Assembly: GCA_023444445.1 (NCBI GenBank)
Contig: JAEXMK010000013.1
Location: 1-14,992, forward strand
Direction of reading: 5' to 3'
Length of the DNA stretch: 14,992 bases
From: Pseudomonadota bacterium
GTDB taxonomy: Bacteria; Pseudomonadota; Alphaproteobacteria; Rhizobiales; Rhizobiaceae
In this document: one piece after another, positions 1 through 7,885 of the stretch
How the letters are laid out: each line of letters starts with the position of its first letter
How positions within the stretch are numbered: the stretch's first letter is position 1
Translations under genes and position numbers: made by a program
The notes under the pieces: generated by a model
The model's input: the letters and a program-made list of their open reading frames with translations, nothing else
Database searches by the model: none
What the model was told of the DNA's origin: nothing

Positions 1-627
1 ACCTATCTTTCCGCCTGCACCACCACCGATCCCTATACGGGCGAGCAGAAGATGTCGAACACGGCCGGCGGCGCGGGTATCGGCGCTGTTGTTGGTGCTC
101 TTGGTGGTCTGGCTGTCGGCGGCTCGCCTGTCGGCCGGCGCAATGCAGCGCTTATCGGTGCGGGTATCGGTGCGCTCGCCGGTGGCGCAATCGGCAATTA
201 CATGGACGGGCAGGAATCCGAACTTCGCGCCCAGCTGCAGGGAACCGGTGTTTCCGTGACCCGCCGTGGCGACAGCATCGTCCTTAACATGCCGTCCAAC
301 ATCACCTTCGCGACGGATCAGGATCAGGTCATCCCGCCGTTCTATCCGACGCTCGATTCCGTCGCCATCGTGCTGAACAAGTTCAACCGCACGCTGATCG
401 ACATCAACGGCCATACCGATTCCACGGGCAGCCTGCCGCACAACCAGGCGCTTTCCGAGCGTCGTGCGGCCTCCGTCGCAAATTATCTCGGTGCACGCGG
501 CGTCGACCAGCGTCGTATTTCGACGCTCGGCTTCGGCCCGTCTCAGCCGATCGCCTCGAATGCCACGTCGGACGGCCGCGCCCAGAACCGTCGCGTCGAG
601 GTGCTGATTTCGCCGCTTAAGGGCTGA
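1..627 (+). CDS. OmpA-family lipoprotein with glycine-zipper segment (5' partial)
   Basis: Outer-membrane lipoprotein that probably holds the outer membrane to peptidoglycan. The frame is open from base 1 and its true start lies before the window; an ATG at 52 is internal. Codons 3-6 read LSAC, a lipobox, so Cys at codon 6 (bases 16-18) should be the lipidated first residue of the mature protein. Next comes a Gly/Ala-rich glycine-zipper region (about codons 20-62), then an OmpA-like peptidoglycan-binding domain. The latter shows NGHTDSTG, the N-x-x-LS-x-RRA-x-x-V segment, GFGPSQPIASN and a GRAQNRRVEV ending. This order matches the YiaD/Pal-like family. The gene converges on ispA, and a hairpin follows its stop. 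The family and lipoprotein nature are clear; the exact physiological role is not. Confidence 0.9.
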   Translation, partial: TYLSACTTTDPYTGEQKMSNTAGGAGIGAVVGALGGLAVGGSPVGRRNAALIGAGIGALAGGAIGNYMDGQESELRAQLQGTGVSVTRRGDSIVLNMPSNITFATDQDQVIPPFYPTLDSVAIVLNKFNRTLIDINGHTDSTGSLPHNQALSERRAASVANYLGARGVDQRRISTLGFGPSQPIASNATSDGRAQNRRVEVLISPLKG

Positions 628-636
628 TTGGATAAT

Positions 637-667
637 GAAAAGCTGAGAGGTATCTGCTCAGCTTTTC
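637..667. terminator. Bidirectional hairpin terminator between the OmpA-like gene and ispA
   Basis: GAAAAGCTGAG (637-647) and CTCAGCTTTTC (657-667) are perfect reverse complements: an 11-bp stem with a 9-base loop. The T-rich arm ends can serve as a U tract on either strand, so it could end both convergent genes. It overlaps the ispA stop codon (658-660) and the codons just before it. No long T run follows the stem, so its strength is uncertain. Confidence 0.75.
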
Positions 668-1560
668 CGTTCGGCGATGAATCTTGCGGCCGCGATGAGA
701 ATCGCGGCCTTTTCGCCATAAGGGGCCAGGAGTTCGCTGGCTTCCGCCACCTGTTCCTGCAGTTTGCGGCGTGCCCAGTCTTCGCCGCGCAGTGCCACCA
801 GCGTGCCCTTGCCGCGTGCGGCATCCTTGCCGGTCGCCTTCCCCATGGTGGCGGCATCGGCAGTCAGATCCAGAAGATCGTCGGCGAGCTGGAAGGCGAG
901 GCCGATCTTTTCGCCGAAAAGGCGCAGTTTCTGCCTTGCGGCCTGATCGCTGCCGCTAATGATCGCTCCGGCCTCGCAGGCGAAACGCAGCAAAGCCCCG
1001 GTTTTCATAGCCTGCAATGTGATGATGCCGTCCTCGTCAGGTGCTTTCTTTTCGGCAGCGAGATCAAGAGCCTGTCCGCCAGCCATGCCGCCAATGCCGG
1101 CGGCGCGCGCGAGCGAAAGCACGAGTGCGGCCTTACGCTCGTCTGCCAGCGGATTGTCATCCGAGGCGATGATGTCGAAAGCAAGCGTCAGCAGGCTGTC
1201 ACCCGCGAGGATGGCGGTTGCCTCATCGAATTTGCGGTGCACGGTCGGCTGGCCACGGCGCAAGTCGTCGTCATCCATGGCCGGCAGGTCGTCATGAACA
1301 AGCGAATAACAATGGAGGCATTCGAGTGCTGCGCCGACATAAAGAGCGGCTTCGGCATCTCCGCCGAGAAGCGTGGAACTTTCGATGACGAGAAAAGGCC
1401 GCAGGCGTTTACCGCCGTTCAGCACGCCATGGCGCATGGCCTCTAGCAGGTTTTGCGGGCGTGTGATCTCGTCCGTGCGTGCCTTGCCGGAAAGGAGGTG
1501 GCCAAGCAGCGCTTCGGTTTTCGCCGCGTTTTCGCGCAGCCTCGTTTCGAAATTCGTCAT
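658..1560 (-). CDS. ispA: Farnesyl diphosphate synthase (polyprenyl synthetase)
   Basis: Condenses isopentenyl diphosphate with DMAPP and GPP to farnesyl diphosphate, feeding undecaprenol, quinone and other isoprenoid pathways in the cytoplasm. The 300-residue protein from ATG 1560 shows the GGKR substrate motif (49-52), the first Asp-rich motif DDLPAMDDDD (90-99, with the two extra residues of bacterial type FPP synthases), a KTGAL segment (186-190) and the second Asp-rich motif DDLLD (227-231). The context YSLVHDDLPAMDDDDLRRG resembles E. coli IspA closely. ATG 1572, four codons upstream in frame and preceded by AAAGAG, is an equally possible start; the longer ORF from 1632 adds residues unlike the family. 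It is divergent from mtgA. The usual xseB/dxs neighbours are absent. Chain length (C15 against C20) is inferred from similarity. Confidence 0.9.
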   Translation of the reverse strand: MTNFETRLRENAAKTEALLGHLLSGKARTDEITRPQNLLEAMRHGVLNGGKRLRPFLVIESSTLLGGDAEAALYVGAALECLHCYSLVHDDLPAMDDDDLRRGQPTVHRKFDEATAILAGDSLLTLAFDIIASDDNPLADERKAALVLSLARAAGIGGMAGGQALDLAAEKKAPDEDGIITLQAMKTGALLRFACEAGAIISGSDQAARQKLRLFGEKIGLAFQLADDLLDLTADAATMGKATGKDAARGKGTLVALRGEDWARRKLQEQVAEASELLAPYGEKAAILIAAARFIAERKS

Positions 1561-1663
1561 CTGAGCGTCCATGCGCGCTCTTTGGCATGTCGGGCGAATG
1601 CAGGCAAACCTTTTCGTGATTCCATTGCGCAACGGTGTGACCGGACTCGCCTTGAAGACGGCA

Positions 1664-2455
1664 ATGGACTATGAAAGGCTTCAATTGGCGTGGGTGCGGG
1701 GACGGAAATTGAGCAGTACGCCTGAAAGCGACGCAGAATACGCCGTGCTGGCGGAAGACCGGAGCAGTCCGAAGGTGGAATTTCGCACGTTGGCAAAGCG
1801 CATCCTCATGACCTTGCTGGCTTTGCTGATCCTGCCCTATCTGCTGATCCCGGTTTATGCGCTGCCGTTCATCCGACCTGTTTCGACGCTGATGCTGGCC
1901 GATCTCGTGACTTTTCAGGGTTATGACAGACGCTGGGTGCCGCTCGAGGATATTTCACCGCGCCTCGTGCAATCCGTGATGATGTCCGAGGATGGGCAAT
2001 TCTGTTTCCACGGCGGTGTGGACTGGAACCAGATGCAGTCCGTGGTCAGCAATGCACTTGATGGAGCCTCCACCCGCGGTGCCAGCACCATTCCGATGCA
2101 GACGGCCAAGAACCTGTTTTTATGGAATGGCCGCTCTTTCCTGCGCAAGGGGCTGGAGTTGCCGCTGGCAATCGCGGCTGATTTCATTTGGTCGAAAAAG
2201 CGGATGATGGAGATTTATCTCAACGTTGCCGAGTGGGGACCGGGTATTTACGGCATCGAGGCGGCGGCCCAGCATCATTTCAAGATTCCGGCTGCCAAGC
2301 TCAACTCCCGTCAGGCCGCGCTTTTGGCCGTCTCTCTGCCCAATCCGATTGACCGGGTCGCGAGCAAGCCAGGGCGCGGCCTGCAGCGGCTGGCTGGCCT
2401 TATCGAGCGTCGTGCCCGCGCCTCGGGCAGCTATGTCGGCTGCGTGCTGGACTGA
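1664..2455 (+). CDS. mtgA: Monofunctional biosynthetic peptidoglycan glycosyltransferase (GT51)
   Basis: Polymerises lipid II into glycan strands at the outer face of the inner membrane, without a transpeptidase domain. From ATG 1664 the protein has 263 residues. One membrane anchor sits at about 46-69 ([20 protein letters not shown]). GT51 motifs follow: [11 protein letters not shown] with catalytic Glu109, [16 protein letters not shown] (normally GGSTITQQ), RKGLELPLA, and [25 protein letters not shown]. The start is uncertain. TTG 1709 (248 residues) has GGGGACGG just upstream and is a good alternative; ATG 1571 is open but would crowd the divergent ispA start. The gene converges on galM, with 15 bases between the stops and no clear terminator. 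Confidence 0.9.
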   Translation: MDYERLQLAWVRGRKLSSTPESDAEYAVLAEDRSSPKVEFRTLAKRILMTLLALLILPYLLIPVYALPFIRPVSTLMLADLVTFQGYDRRWVPLEDISPRLVQSVMMSEDGQFCFHGGVDWNQMQSVVSNALDGASTRGASTIPMQTAKNLFLWNGRSFLRKGLELPLAIAADFIWSKKRMMEIYLNVAEWGPGIYGIEAAAQHHFKIPAAKLNSRQAALLAVSLPNPIDRVASKPGRGLQRLAGLIERRARASGSYVGCVLD

Positions 2456-2470
2456 GCCCAGCCCTTTGCG

Positions 2471-3490
2471 TCAACCCTTCCTAAAAATATAGTCCGTTTC
2501 CTGACGCAGCGTTTCGCCGGGCCGCAGGATGGCGTGCGGAAAATCCGGGTGATTGACGGCATCAGGCCAAATCTGCGTTTCGAGGCAGAAACCGGCGAAG
2601 GGACCGTAGTGCCGACCATCGAGGCCCGGAACGGGAACGTCCAGCTTGAACGCCGAATAGAACTGCACGCCCGGCTCTGTCGTGTGAACTTCAAGCGCAA
2701 TATCGGAGGCGGGCGAATAGGCACGGGCGACCTTGCGCTTGGCGCGACGCTCGGGCGAAAGGCAGAAATTGTGGTCGTACAGAACCTGTTCGCCATTCTC
2801 CGTGCGCCGCATCGGCGTCGAGTGGCGCAGGTCGAAGACGGTGCCTTCAACGGAGCGGATTTCGCCTGTCGGTATCTGCTGTTCGTTGGTCGGCAGGTAA
2901 AAGTCAGCGCCGATGCTGATTTCATGGCCAAGTGCGGTATCCGCGCCGTCGAGATTGAAATAGGAGTGCTGGCAGACATTGGCGATGGTCGGCCGGTCGG
3001 TCACCGTTTCGTAAACCACCGAAAGCACGCCGCCATCGCGGATCGTATAGGTGGCGGTCACCGTGCAGTTGCCGGGATACCCGGCGCGGCCATCGGGATC
3101 GATGATCTGCAGGACGGCATGGCTTTCGCCATGTTCCATCAGCATCCAGTTGCGCTTGCCCATGCCATCGCTGCCGCCATGCAGATGAGTCACGCCCTTT
3201 TCGTTCAGCTCCAGCTGATATTCATGCCCGTCGATGGCGAACCTGCCATTGCCGATGCGATTGGCGTTGCGGCCGGGCGTGGCGCCGAAATAGGAGGAAT
3301 ATTTGTAGTCCTCGAACTTGTCGAAGCCAAGCACCAGCGGCGGCTGGTGGCCGTCAAGCCGCAGATCCTGGATAACGGCGCCCCAGGTGATGATTTTCGC
3401 TGTCAAACCGTCTTTCGAGATGGTGACGCGTTCGACCTTTTCACCCGTCACCGTGAAACCGAAATCTTCTCGTGCCGCACCGTCGCTCAT
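2471..3490 (-). CDS. galM: Aldose 1-epimerase (galactose mutarotase)
   Basis: Interconverts alpha and beta anomers of galactose, glucose and related aldoses in the cytoplasm. The 339-residue product spans a whole galactose-mutarotase domain: GRNANRIG (73-80), HLHGG (102-106), NVCQHSYFNL with catalytic His175, and GFCLETQIWPDAVNHP with catalytic Glu304. I chose ATG 3490 because GGAG lies about 9 bases upstream and because the family begins near FGFTVTGEKV. ATG 3505 is five codons further up, and the open frame back to 3655 runs over the end of metA and is not family-like. The gene lies 76 bases after metA on the same strand and may be co-transcribed with it, though the two functions have no obvious link. 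Confidence 0.9.
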   Translation of the reverse strand: MSDGAAREDFGFTVTGEKVERVTISKDGLTAKIITWGAVIQDLRLDGHQPPLVLGFDKFEDYKYSSYFGATPGRNANRIGNGRFAIDGHEYQLELNEKGVTHLHGGSDGMGKRNWMLMEHGESHAVLQIIDPDGRAGYPGNCTVTATYTIRDGGVLSVVYETVTDRPTIANVCQHSYFNLDGADTALGHEISIGADFYLPTNEQQIPTGEIRSVEGTVFDLRHSTPMRRTENGEQVLYDHNFCLSPERRAKRKVARAYSPASDIALEVHTTEPGVQFYSAFKLDVPVPGLDGRHYGPFAGFCLETQIWPDAVNHPDFPHAILRPGETLRQETDYIFRKG

Positions 3491-3566
3491 CTCGTCATTC
3501 TCCATGGTGTCGCTAATTGCCGGGGCGGACGTTGCGTCATTTTCCGGCAATTCGCAATCCTGCAGT

Positions 3567-4493
3567 TTAGGCAGCCATCTGTCCGATGGCTTCGAGATCA
3601 TAGGGCGTCGTCTGGTATATTTCGTTGATCCAGTTTCCGAAAAACAGATGGGCATGGCTGCGCCAGCGGTTTAGCGGGGCGAGCTCCGGGTCGTTATGCG
3701 GAAAATAATCATGCGGAAGCTTGATGGGCACGCCGGAATTCACGTCACGGAAATACTCGTCGGACAATGAGGTCGAATCATATTCGACATGATTGAACAT
3801 ATAGAGACGGTTACCTTCCTTCTCGTGCACCAGACACACGCCCATTTCCTCAGATTCCATCAGGATTTCGAGGTCGGGGTGTTTTTCGATATCGGCGCGC
3901 CTAACTTCCGTCCAGCGCGATACCGGAACCTGAAAATCGTCCGAAAAGCCGTTGAGGTAGATCGAGGAGGGGCAAAGGTTGCGGTGGCGATAGACCCCGA
4001 AAGCTTTTTCCTTCAGCTCGTATTTCGGCACGCCATGGAAATGATAGATGGCGGCCATCGCACCCCAGCAGACGTTGAGGGTCGAATGAACATTGGTGCG
4101 GGTCCATTCGAAAATCTTCTGCATTTCATTCCAGTACGTGACATCTTCATATTCCAGCAGCTCAATGGGAGCGCCGGTAATGATGAAACCGTCGAACTTG
4201 CGGTGACGCACTTCCTCCCACGTCTCGTAGAAGGAGAGGAGGTGCTCTTCCGGTGTGTTCTTGGCGCGATGACCGCCTATGCGGACGAGCGACAATTCCA
4301 CCTGCAGCGGCGAGGCGCCGACGAGGCGCGCCATCTGGATTTCGGTCTTGATCTTGTTCGGCATGAGGTTGAGAAGCCCGATCTGGAGCGGGCGGATATC
4401 CTGCCGGATGGCCGCCGTTTCGGTCATGACCCGCACGCCCTCATGAACGAGGGTCTCAAAAGCGGGAAGCGTATCGGGTATCTTGATTGGCAT
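3567..4493 (-). CDS. metA: Homoserine O-acyltransferase, probably acetyl-CoA using
   Basis: First committed step of methionine synthesis: acylates the hydroxyl of L-homoserine. The 308 residues align over the whole MetA/HTS family. The catalytic triad is visible: Cys142 in NVCWGAM, His235 and Glu237 in MFNHVEY; Lys46 (MPNK) and Ser192 also sit at family positions. Residue 111, in [17 protein letters not shown], is Glu. In this family Glu111 goes with acetyl-CoA and Gly111 (as in E. coli) with succinyl-CoA, so acetyltransferase activity is predicted despite the usual name succinyltransferase. ATG 4493 is preceded by GAGAGG at a good distance. A SAM-II riboswitch lies about 100 bases upstream, implying repression by S-adenosylmethionine. 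Confidence 0.95.
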   Translation of the reverse strand: MPIKIPDTLPAFETLVHEGVRVMTETAAIRQDIRPLQIGLLNLMPNKIKTEIQMARLVGASPLQVELSLVRIGGHRAKNTPEEHLLSFYETWEEVRHRKFDGFIITGAPIELLEYEDVTYWNEMQKIFEWTRTNVHSTLNVCWGAMAAIYHFHGVPKYELKEKAFGVYRHRNLCPSSIYLNGFSDDFQVPVSRWTEVRRADIEKHPDLEILMESEEMGVCLVHEKEGNRLYMFNHVEYDSTSLSDEYFRDVNSGVPIKLPHDYFPHNDPELAPLNRWRSHAHLFFGNWINEIYQTTPYDLEAIGQMAA

Positions 4494-4593
4494 GTCGACC
4501 TCTCTTTACCGGGGCACGTAAACACCGTGGCGAAAACAAAAAACCCGCCAGCGGAAACCGCGACCGGTCCCAGGAAATTGCCCTTTTCCTCGA

Positions 4594-4645
4594 CCCTTTA
4601 GCGACTTCTTTAAAGTGGCTGCAAGCCGGTCGGCAAATCACCACT
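4594..4645 (-). promoter_or_regulatory. SAM-II riboswitch in the metA leader
   Basis: Read on the minus strand, the leader runs AGTGGTGATTTGCCGACC, then GGCTTGCAGCCACTTTAAAG, then AAGTCGCTAAAGGG. This fits the SAM-II class: first helix GTGG/CCAC, conserved TGATTT, the TGCAnGC junction, TAAAGAA, and a final GCTAAA-GGG that folds back as a pseudoknot. SAM-II elements in front of metA are established in Agrobacterium and relatives. The 3' end lies about 100 bases before the metA ATG. SAM binding is expected to lower metA expression; whether at translation or transcription is not fixed by the sequence. Confidence 0.9.
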
Positions 4646-4652
4646 GAGGGGT

Positions 4653-4681
4653 TTCATAATCCCGAAGCCGGCGAAAATCAA
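4653..4681 (-). promoter_or_regulatory. Candidate promoter of metA
   Basis: On the minus strand TTGATT (4676-4681) and TATGAA (4653-4658) are separated by exactly 17 bases; each matches 4 of 6 sigma-70 consensus positions. Transcription would start about 7 bases later, directly in front of the SAM-II first helix, which is what a riboswitch leader needs. Confidence 0.5.
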
Positions 4682-4743
4682 TATAGGCTGATTTCATCGG
4701 GTTTCTGCTTTCCCTTTTTGGCCGAGGTGCGATAAGGCAGGGC

Positions 4744-5397
4744 ATGGATAAAGAGTGCTTCACCATTCTGCTTGGCGGCGATGTCACGGTGACCGATCGT
4801 CTGAAACGGGCGGTCGCGAATAGCCGCGTGATTGCGGCCGATGGCGGAATGCGCCATGCTGCGCCGCTCGGTCTTACGCCTGAACTTTGGGTCGGAGATT
4901 TCGATTCCGCCAATGAAGAGCTGCTCAATGCCTGGCCCGATGTGACGCGGCAACCCTATCCGGCGGCAAAGGCCGTGACAGATGGGGAGATCGCGGTCTC
5001 CGAAGCACTTTCGCGTGGCGCACACTCGCTGCTGCTGGTGGGCGCGCTCGGTGGCGCGAGAAGCGACCATGCGCTTCAGCACCTTCTTTATGCCGTAGCG
5101 CTTGCGGAGCGCGGTTTCGGGGTGACGCTGACCTCCGGTGAAGAAGAGGCGAGGCCGCTGCTTGCCGGTTCGCTCACTATTGATCTGCCAGCCGGATCGC
5201 TGTTTTCGGTCGCCGGGTTCACCACCCTTGAGGGGCTCAATATCGGCAATGTGCGTTATCCGCTCAATGATTTCGTGCTTGCTTTCGGCTCCTCCCGCAC
5301 TATTTCCAATGTCGCGAATGGCGGCCCTGTGCATTTCTCGCTGAAAAGCGGCAAAGCCATCGTGCTTGCCCGACCCTATGACCTGACCGGAGCCTGA
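4744..5397 (+). CDS. thiN: Thiamine pyrophosphokinase (thiamine diphosphokinase)
   Basis: Transfers pyrophosphate from ATP to thiamine, giving TPP and AMP; the salvage enzyme that turns imported thiamine directly into coenzyme. The 217-residue protein shows the family motifs in order: AADGG (31-35), GDFDS (51-55), K-A-V-T-D-G-E-I-A (76-84), GALGGARSDH (100-109), then a C-terminal domain with FGSSRTISN (181-189). ATG 4744 follows an AAGGCAGG ribosome site. It is divergent from metA and lies four bases upstream of the ABC-F gene. The thiBPQ thiamine importer starts about 2.5 kb downstream on the same strand, which fits a thiamine salvage neighbourhood. I see no TPP riboswitch in front of thiN itself. 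Confidence 0.93.
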   Translation: MDKECFTILLGGDVTVTDRLKRAVANSRVIAADGGMRHAAPLGLTPELWVGDFDSANEELLNAWPDVTRQPYPAAKAVTDGEIAVSEALSRGAHSLLLVGALGGARSDHALQHLLYAVALAERGFGVTLTSGEEEARPLLAGSLTIDLPAGSLFSVAGFTTLEGLNIGNVRYPLNDFVLAFGSSRTISNVANGGPVHFSLKSGKAIVLARPYDLTGA

Positions 5398-5401
5398 CGC
5401 C

Positions 5402-7228
5402 TTGGCACCCCCAATTCTGAAACTCGACGATATCAAGCTGACCTTCGGCGTGACCCCACTGCTCGACGGCGCCAATCTCCAGGTGGAGCCCGGTGACCGT
5501 ATCTGCCTTGTCGGACGCAATGGCTCGGGTAAATCCACGCTGATGAAGATTGCTGCCGGTTTGGTCGAGGCGCAGTCGGGCGAGGTTTTCCGGCATCCTG
5601 CCGCCACCATTCGTTATCTGGAACAGGCACCGGATTTTGCGGGTTATGATACTGTGCAGGCCTATGCGGAAGCGGGGCTTGGGCCGGGTGACGATACCTA
5701 TCGGGTGACCTATCTTCTCGAACATCTGGGTCTTACCGGACAGGAAAACCCGGAGAGCCTCTCAGGCGGCGAAGCGCGCCGTGCGGCGCTTGCCCGCGTC
5801 ATGGCGCCTGAGCCTGATATTCTGATGCTGGACGAGCCGACCAACCATCTGGACCTGCCCACTATCGAATGGCTGGAAGGCGAGTTACAGCAGACGCGGA
5901 GTGCCCTGGTGCTGATCTCGCACGACCGGCGCTTTCTGGAGAAGGTCTCGACCTCCACAGTGTGGCTCGATCGCGGTCAGTCGCGCCGTCTCAATCGTGG
6001 CTTTGCCCATTTCGAGGAATGGCGCGACAAGGTGCTGGAAGAAGAGGAGCTTGAGCAGCACAAGCTCGGCAAGGCCATCGAGCGTGAAGAACACTGGATG
6101 CGTTACGGCGTGACCGCAAGGCGCAAGCGCAACATGCGCCGCGTCGGCGAGCTTCAGGCCATGCGCGCGGAATATCGTGGCCACAAGGGGCCGCAGGGTT
6201 CCGTACAGGCAACCGTTACCGAAGGGCGCGAATCCGGCAAGCTGGTCGTCGAGGCCGACGCCATCACCAAGGCTTATGGCGAGCGCGTGATCGTGGCGCC
6301 ATTCTCGCTCAGGGTTCATCGGGGGGATTGCATCGGTCTCGTCGGTCCGAACGGTGCGGGCAAAACCACGCTCCTGAAGATGCTGACGGGCCAGCTTGAA
6401 CCCGACAGCGGCACGGTGAAGCTCGGCACCAATCTGGAGATCGCCACGCTCGACCAGAAACGTGAGGATCTCAACCCTAACGAAACGCTCGCCCATTATC
6501 TGACCGATGGGCGTGGTGACAATCTTCTCGTCAATGGCGAAGTGAAGCATGTTACGGGTTACATGAAGGACTTCCTGTTCCAGCCGGAACAGGCGCGCAC
6601 ACCCATCCGCAATCTTTCCGGTGGGGAGCGCGCCCGTCTTATCCTGGCACGCATTCTCGCCCGGCCGACCAATCTTCTTATCCTCGACGAACCGACCAAC
6701 GATCTCGACATCGAAACGCTCGATCTGTTGCAGGAGATCGTGGCCGGTTTTTCCGGTACGGTCATTCTCGTCAGCCACGACCGTGATTTTCTGGATCGTA
6801 CCGTCACCTCCACTATCGCGCCGGCCAATCCCGATCAGCCGGATGGGCGCTGGATCGAATATGCGGGCGGCTATTCGGACATGATGGCGCAGCGCAAGGG
6901 TGCGGCGGAAGAAAAACGCAAGGCAGACAGGCAGGAAAAGGCGAAAGCCGTATCTTCAGCTTCGCCATCGCAGGAGCCCGTAAAGGCCAAGGGCAAACTT
7001 TCCTTCAAGCAGAAATTCGCTCTCGAAAATCTTCCGAAGGAAATGGAAAAGGCCCAGGAAGAGATCGCAAAACGCGAACAGCGCATGGCTGACCCGCAAC
7101 TCTTCGCCAAGGATCAGGCGACCTTCAACAAGCTGGCGCAGGAAATGGAAAAGCTGCGCGAAAAGCTGGAGACCATGGAAGAGGAATGGCTGGAGTTGGA
7201 GATGCTGCGCGAAGAACTGGAGAGCTGA
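5402..7228 (+). CDS. ABC-F family ATPase, Uup-like
   Basis: Soluble duplicated ATP-binding protein of the ABC-F class. Members act on ribosomes or, in Uup, also affect DNA transactions; they are not transporters and no membrane segment is present. In 608 residues: first Walker A GRNGSGKST (38-46), signature LSGGEARRAAL (120-130), Walker B ILMLDEPTNHLD (140-151); a charged inter-domain linker (about 205-280); second Walker A GPNGAGKTT (315-323), signature LSGGERARLIL (405-415), Walker B LLILDEPTNDLD (425-436). The C-terminal part (about 540-608) is a Lys/Glu-rich coiled coil as in Uup. The start is TTG 5402 (reads MAPPILKLDD), four bases after the thiN stop, with GGAG inside the end of thiN, so translation is probably coupled to thiN. 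The Uup subgroup is assigned from the coiled-coil tail. Confidence 0.9.
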   Translation: MAPPILKLDDIKLTFGVTPLLDGANLQVEPGDRICLVGRNGSGKSTLMKIAAGLVEAQSGEVFRHPAATIRYLEQAPDFAGYDTVQAYAEAGLGPGDDTYRVTYLLEHLGLTGQENPESLSGGEARRAALARVMAPEPDILMLDEPTNHLDLPTIEWLEGELQQTRSALVLISHDRRFLEKVSTSTVWLDRGQSRRLNRGFAHFEEWRDKVLEEEELEQHKLGKAIEREEHWMRYGVTARRKRNMRRVGELQAMRAEYRGHKGPQGSVQATVTEGRESGKLVVEADAITKAYGERVIVAPFSLRVHRGDCIGLVGPNGAGKTTLLKMLTGQLEPDSGTVKLGTNLEIATLDQKREDLNPNETLAHYLTDGRGDNLLVNGEVKHVTGYMKDFLFQPEQARTPIRNLSGGERARLILARILARPTNLLILDEPTNDLDIETLDLLQEIVAGFSGTVILVSHDRDFLDRTVTSTIAPANPDQPDGRWIEYAGGYSDMMAQRKGAAEEKRKADRQEKAKAVSSASPSQEPVKAKGKLSFKQKFALENLPKEMEKAQEEIAKREQRMADPQLFAKDQATFNKLAQEMEKLREKLETMEEEWLELEMLREELES

Positions 7229-7267
7229 AACCAGGCGCCCCCCATTCAATCAGCCCTCCTTCGGCCT

Positions 7268-7296
7268 TTGACAGGCAAGCGGAATTGCCGTTCTAT
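7268..7296 (+). promoter_or_regulatory. Candidate promoter of the VOC gene with an inverted repeat in its spacer
   Basis: A perfect -35 box TTGACA (7268-7273) is followed after 17 bases by TTCTAT (7291-7296, a 3 of 6 match). The spacer contains the inverted repeat GGCAA-6-TTGCC (7274-7289). A start near 7303 would leave a leader of about 20 bases before the ATG, with GGAGG (7311-7315) in it. This suggests that the VOC gene is transcribed separately from the ABC-F gene. Confidence 0.45.
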
Positions 7297-7324
7297 GCTC
7301 GCGTTCGTTTGGAGGACGTCTGAA

Positions 7325-7717
7325 ATGCGCATGATTTTCGTCAATCTGCCGGTCAAGAACATCGAGGCATCGAGAAGCTTTTTCACGGCCCTCGGTTTCA
7401 GTTTCAATCCGGAGTATTCCGACGACCGCACGCTCTGCATGATCGTGGAGGAGAACATCTTCGTGATGCTTCTTCAGGAGGAACGTTTTCGCGATTTCAT
7501 CAATGGTGATATCGCCGATGCCAAGCGTAGCACCGAGGTTCTGACCTGCCTTTCCGCCGGGAGCCGCGAGGAGATCGACGGGATGATCGCGACCGCGCTT
7601 GCCTCCGGTGGCAGCAGCTGGAAACCGGTCCAGGACCATGGCTTCATGTATGCGGGGAGCTTTCAAGATCCCGACGGTCACGTTTGGGAACTGGTGCATA
7701 TGACGGGGCAGGGCTGA
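7325..7717 (+). CDS. VOC-fold (glyoxalase/bleomycin-resistance-like) protein
   Basis: A 130-residue protein of the vicinal oxygen chelate superfamily, substrate unknown. It begins MRMIFVNLPVKNIEASRSFFTALGF, typical of the small COG3607-like glyoxalase relatives, and ends QDPDGHVWELVHM, the second betaalphabetabetabeta module with a Glu at the usual metal-ligand position. The first strand carries Asn rather than the His seen in true glyoxalase I, so lactoylglutathione lyase activity should not be assumed. ATG 7325 is chosen because GGAGG (7311-7315) lies 9 bases upstream; the open frame from TTG 7268 would start in the promoter. It stands between the ABC-F gene and the TPP riboswitch with no visible functional link to thiamine. 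Confidence 0.85.
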   Translation: MRMIFVNLPVKNIEASRSFFTALGFSFNPEYSDDRTLCMIVEENIFVMLLQEERFRDFINGDIADAKRSTEVLTCLSAGSREEIDGMIATALASGGSSWKPVQDHGFMYAGSFQDPDGHVWELVHMTGQG

Positions 7718-7728
7718 TCTCAGCCGTC

Positions 7729-7757
7729 TTGCCAATCACAGACGACGGGACTAAACC
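7729..7757 (+). promoter_or_regulatory. Candidate promoter of the thiBPQ operon
   Basis: TTGCCA (7729-7734, 5 of 6) and TAAACC (7752-7757, 3 of 6) are 17 bases apart. The start would fall a few bases before the riboswitch first helix at 7768. The -10 box is weak, so the call rests on position and the -35 box. Confidence 0.4.
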
Positions 7758-7767
7758 ATCATCTTGA

Positions 7768-7861
7768 TCTAACGGGGTGTCTTCTGTGCTCATGCGCAGA
7801 AGGCTGAGAGGCTTGCCAACCCGAAGAACCTGATCCGGTTCATACCGGCGGAGGGATTAGA
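7768..7861 (+). promoter_or_regulatory. TPP riboswitch (thi-box) upstream of thiB
   Basis: The closing helix is TCTAA (7768-7772) with TTAGA (7857-7861). Between them are GGGGTG, the invariant CTGAGA (7804-7809), and the pyrophosphate-sensing arm ACCTGATCCGG (7828-7838) followed by ATACCGGCGGAGGGA. These are the diagnostic elements of the TPP class. Bound TPP should repress thiB-thiP-thiQ. The aptamer ends about 50 bases before the thiB start. Confidence 0.96.
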
Positions 7862-7885
7862 CGGCTTAAAGGCAAGCGGCTACTC

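Noticed and set aside
628..1446. 272-codon plus-strand frame opposite ispA
   Set aside because: It is antisense to a clear ispA gene in a GC-rich genome, has no family resemblance, and crosses the terminator hairpin.
2534..3628. 364-codon plus-strand frame opposite galM
   Set aside because: Antisense shadow of galM; the minus-strand product has all mutarotase motifs and this frame has none.
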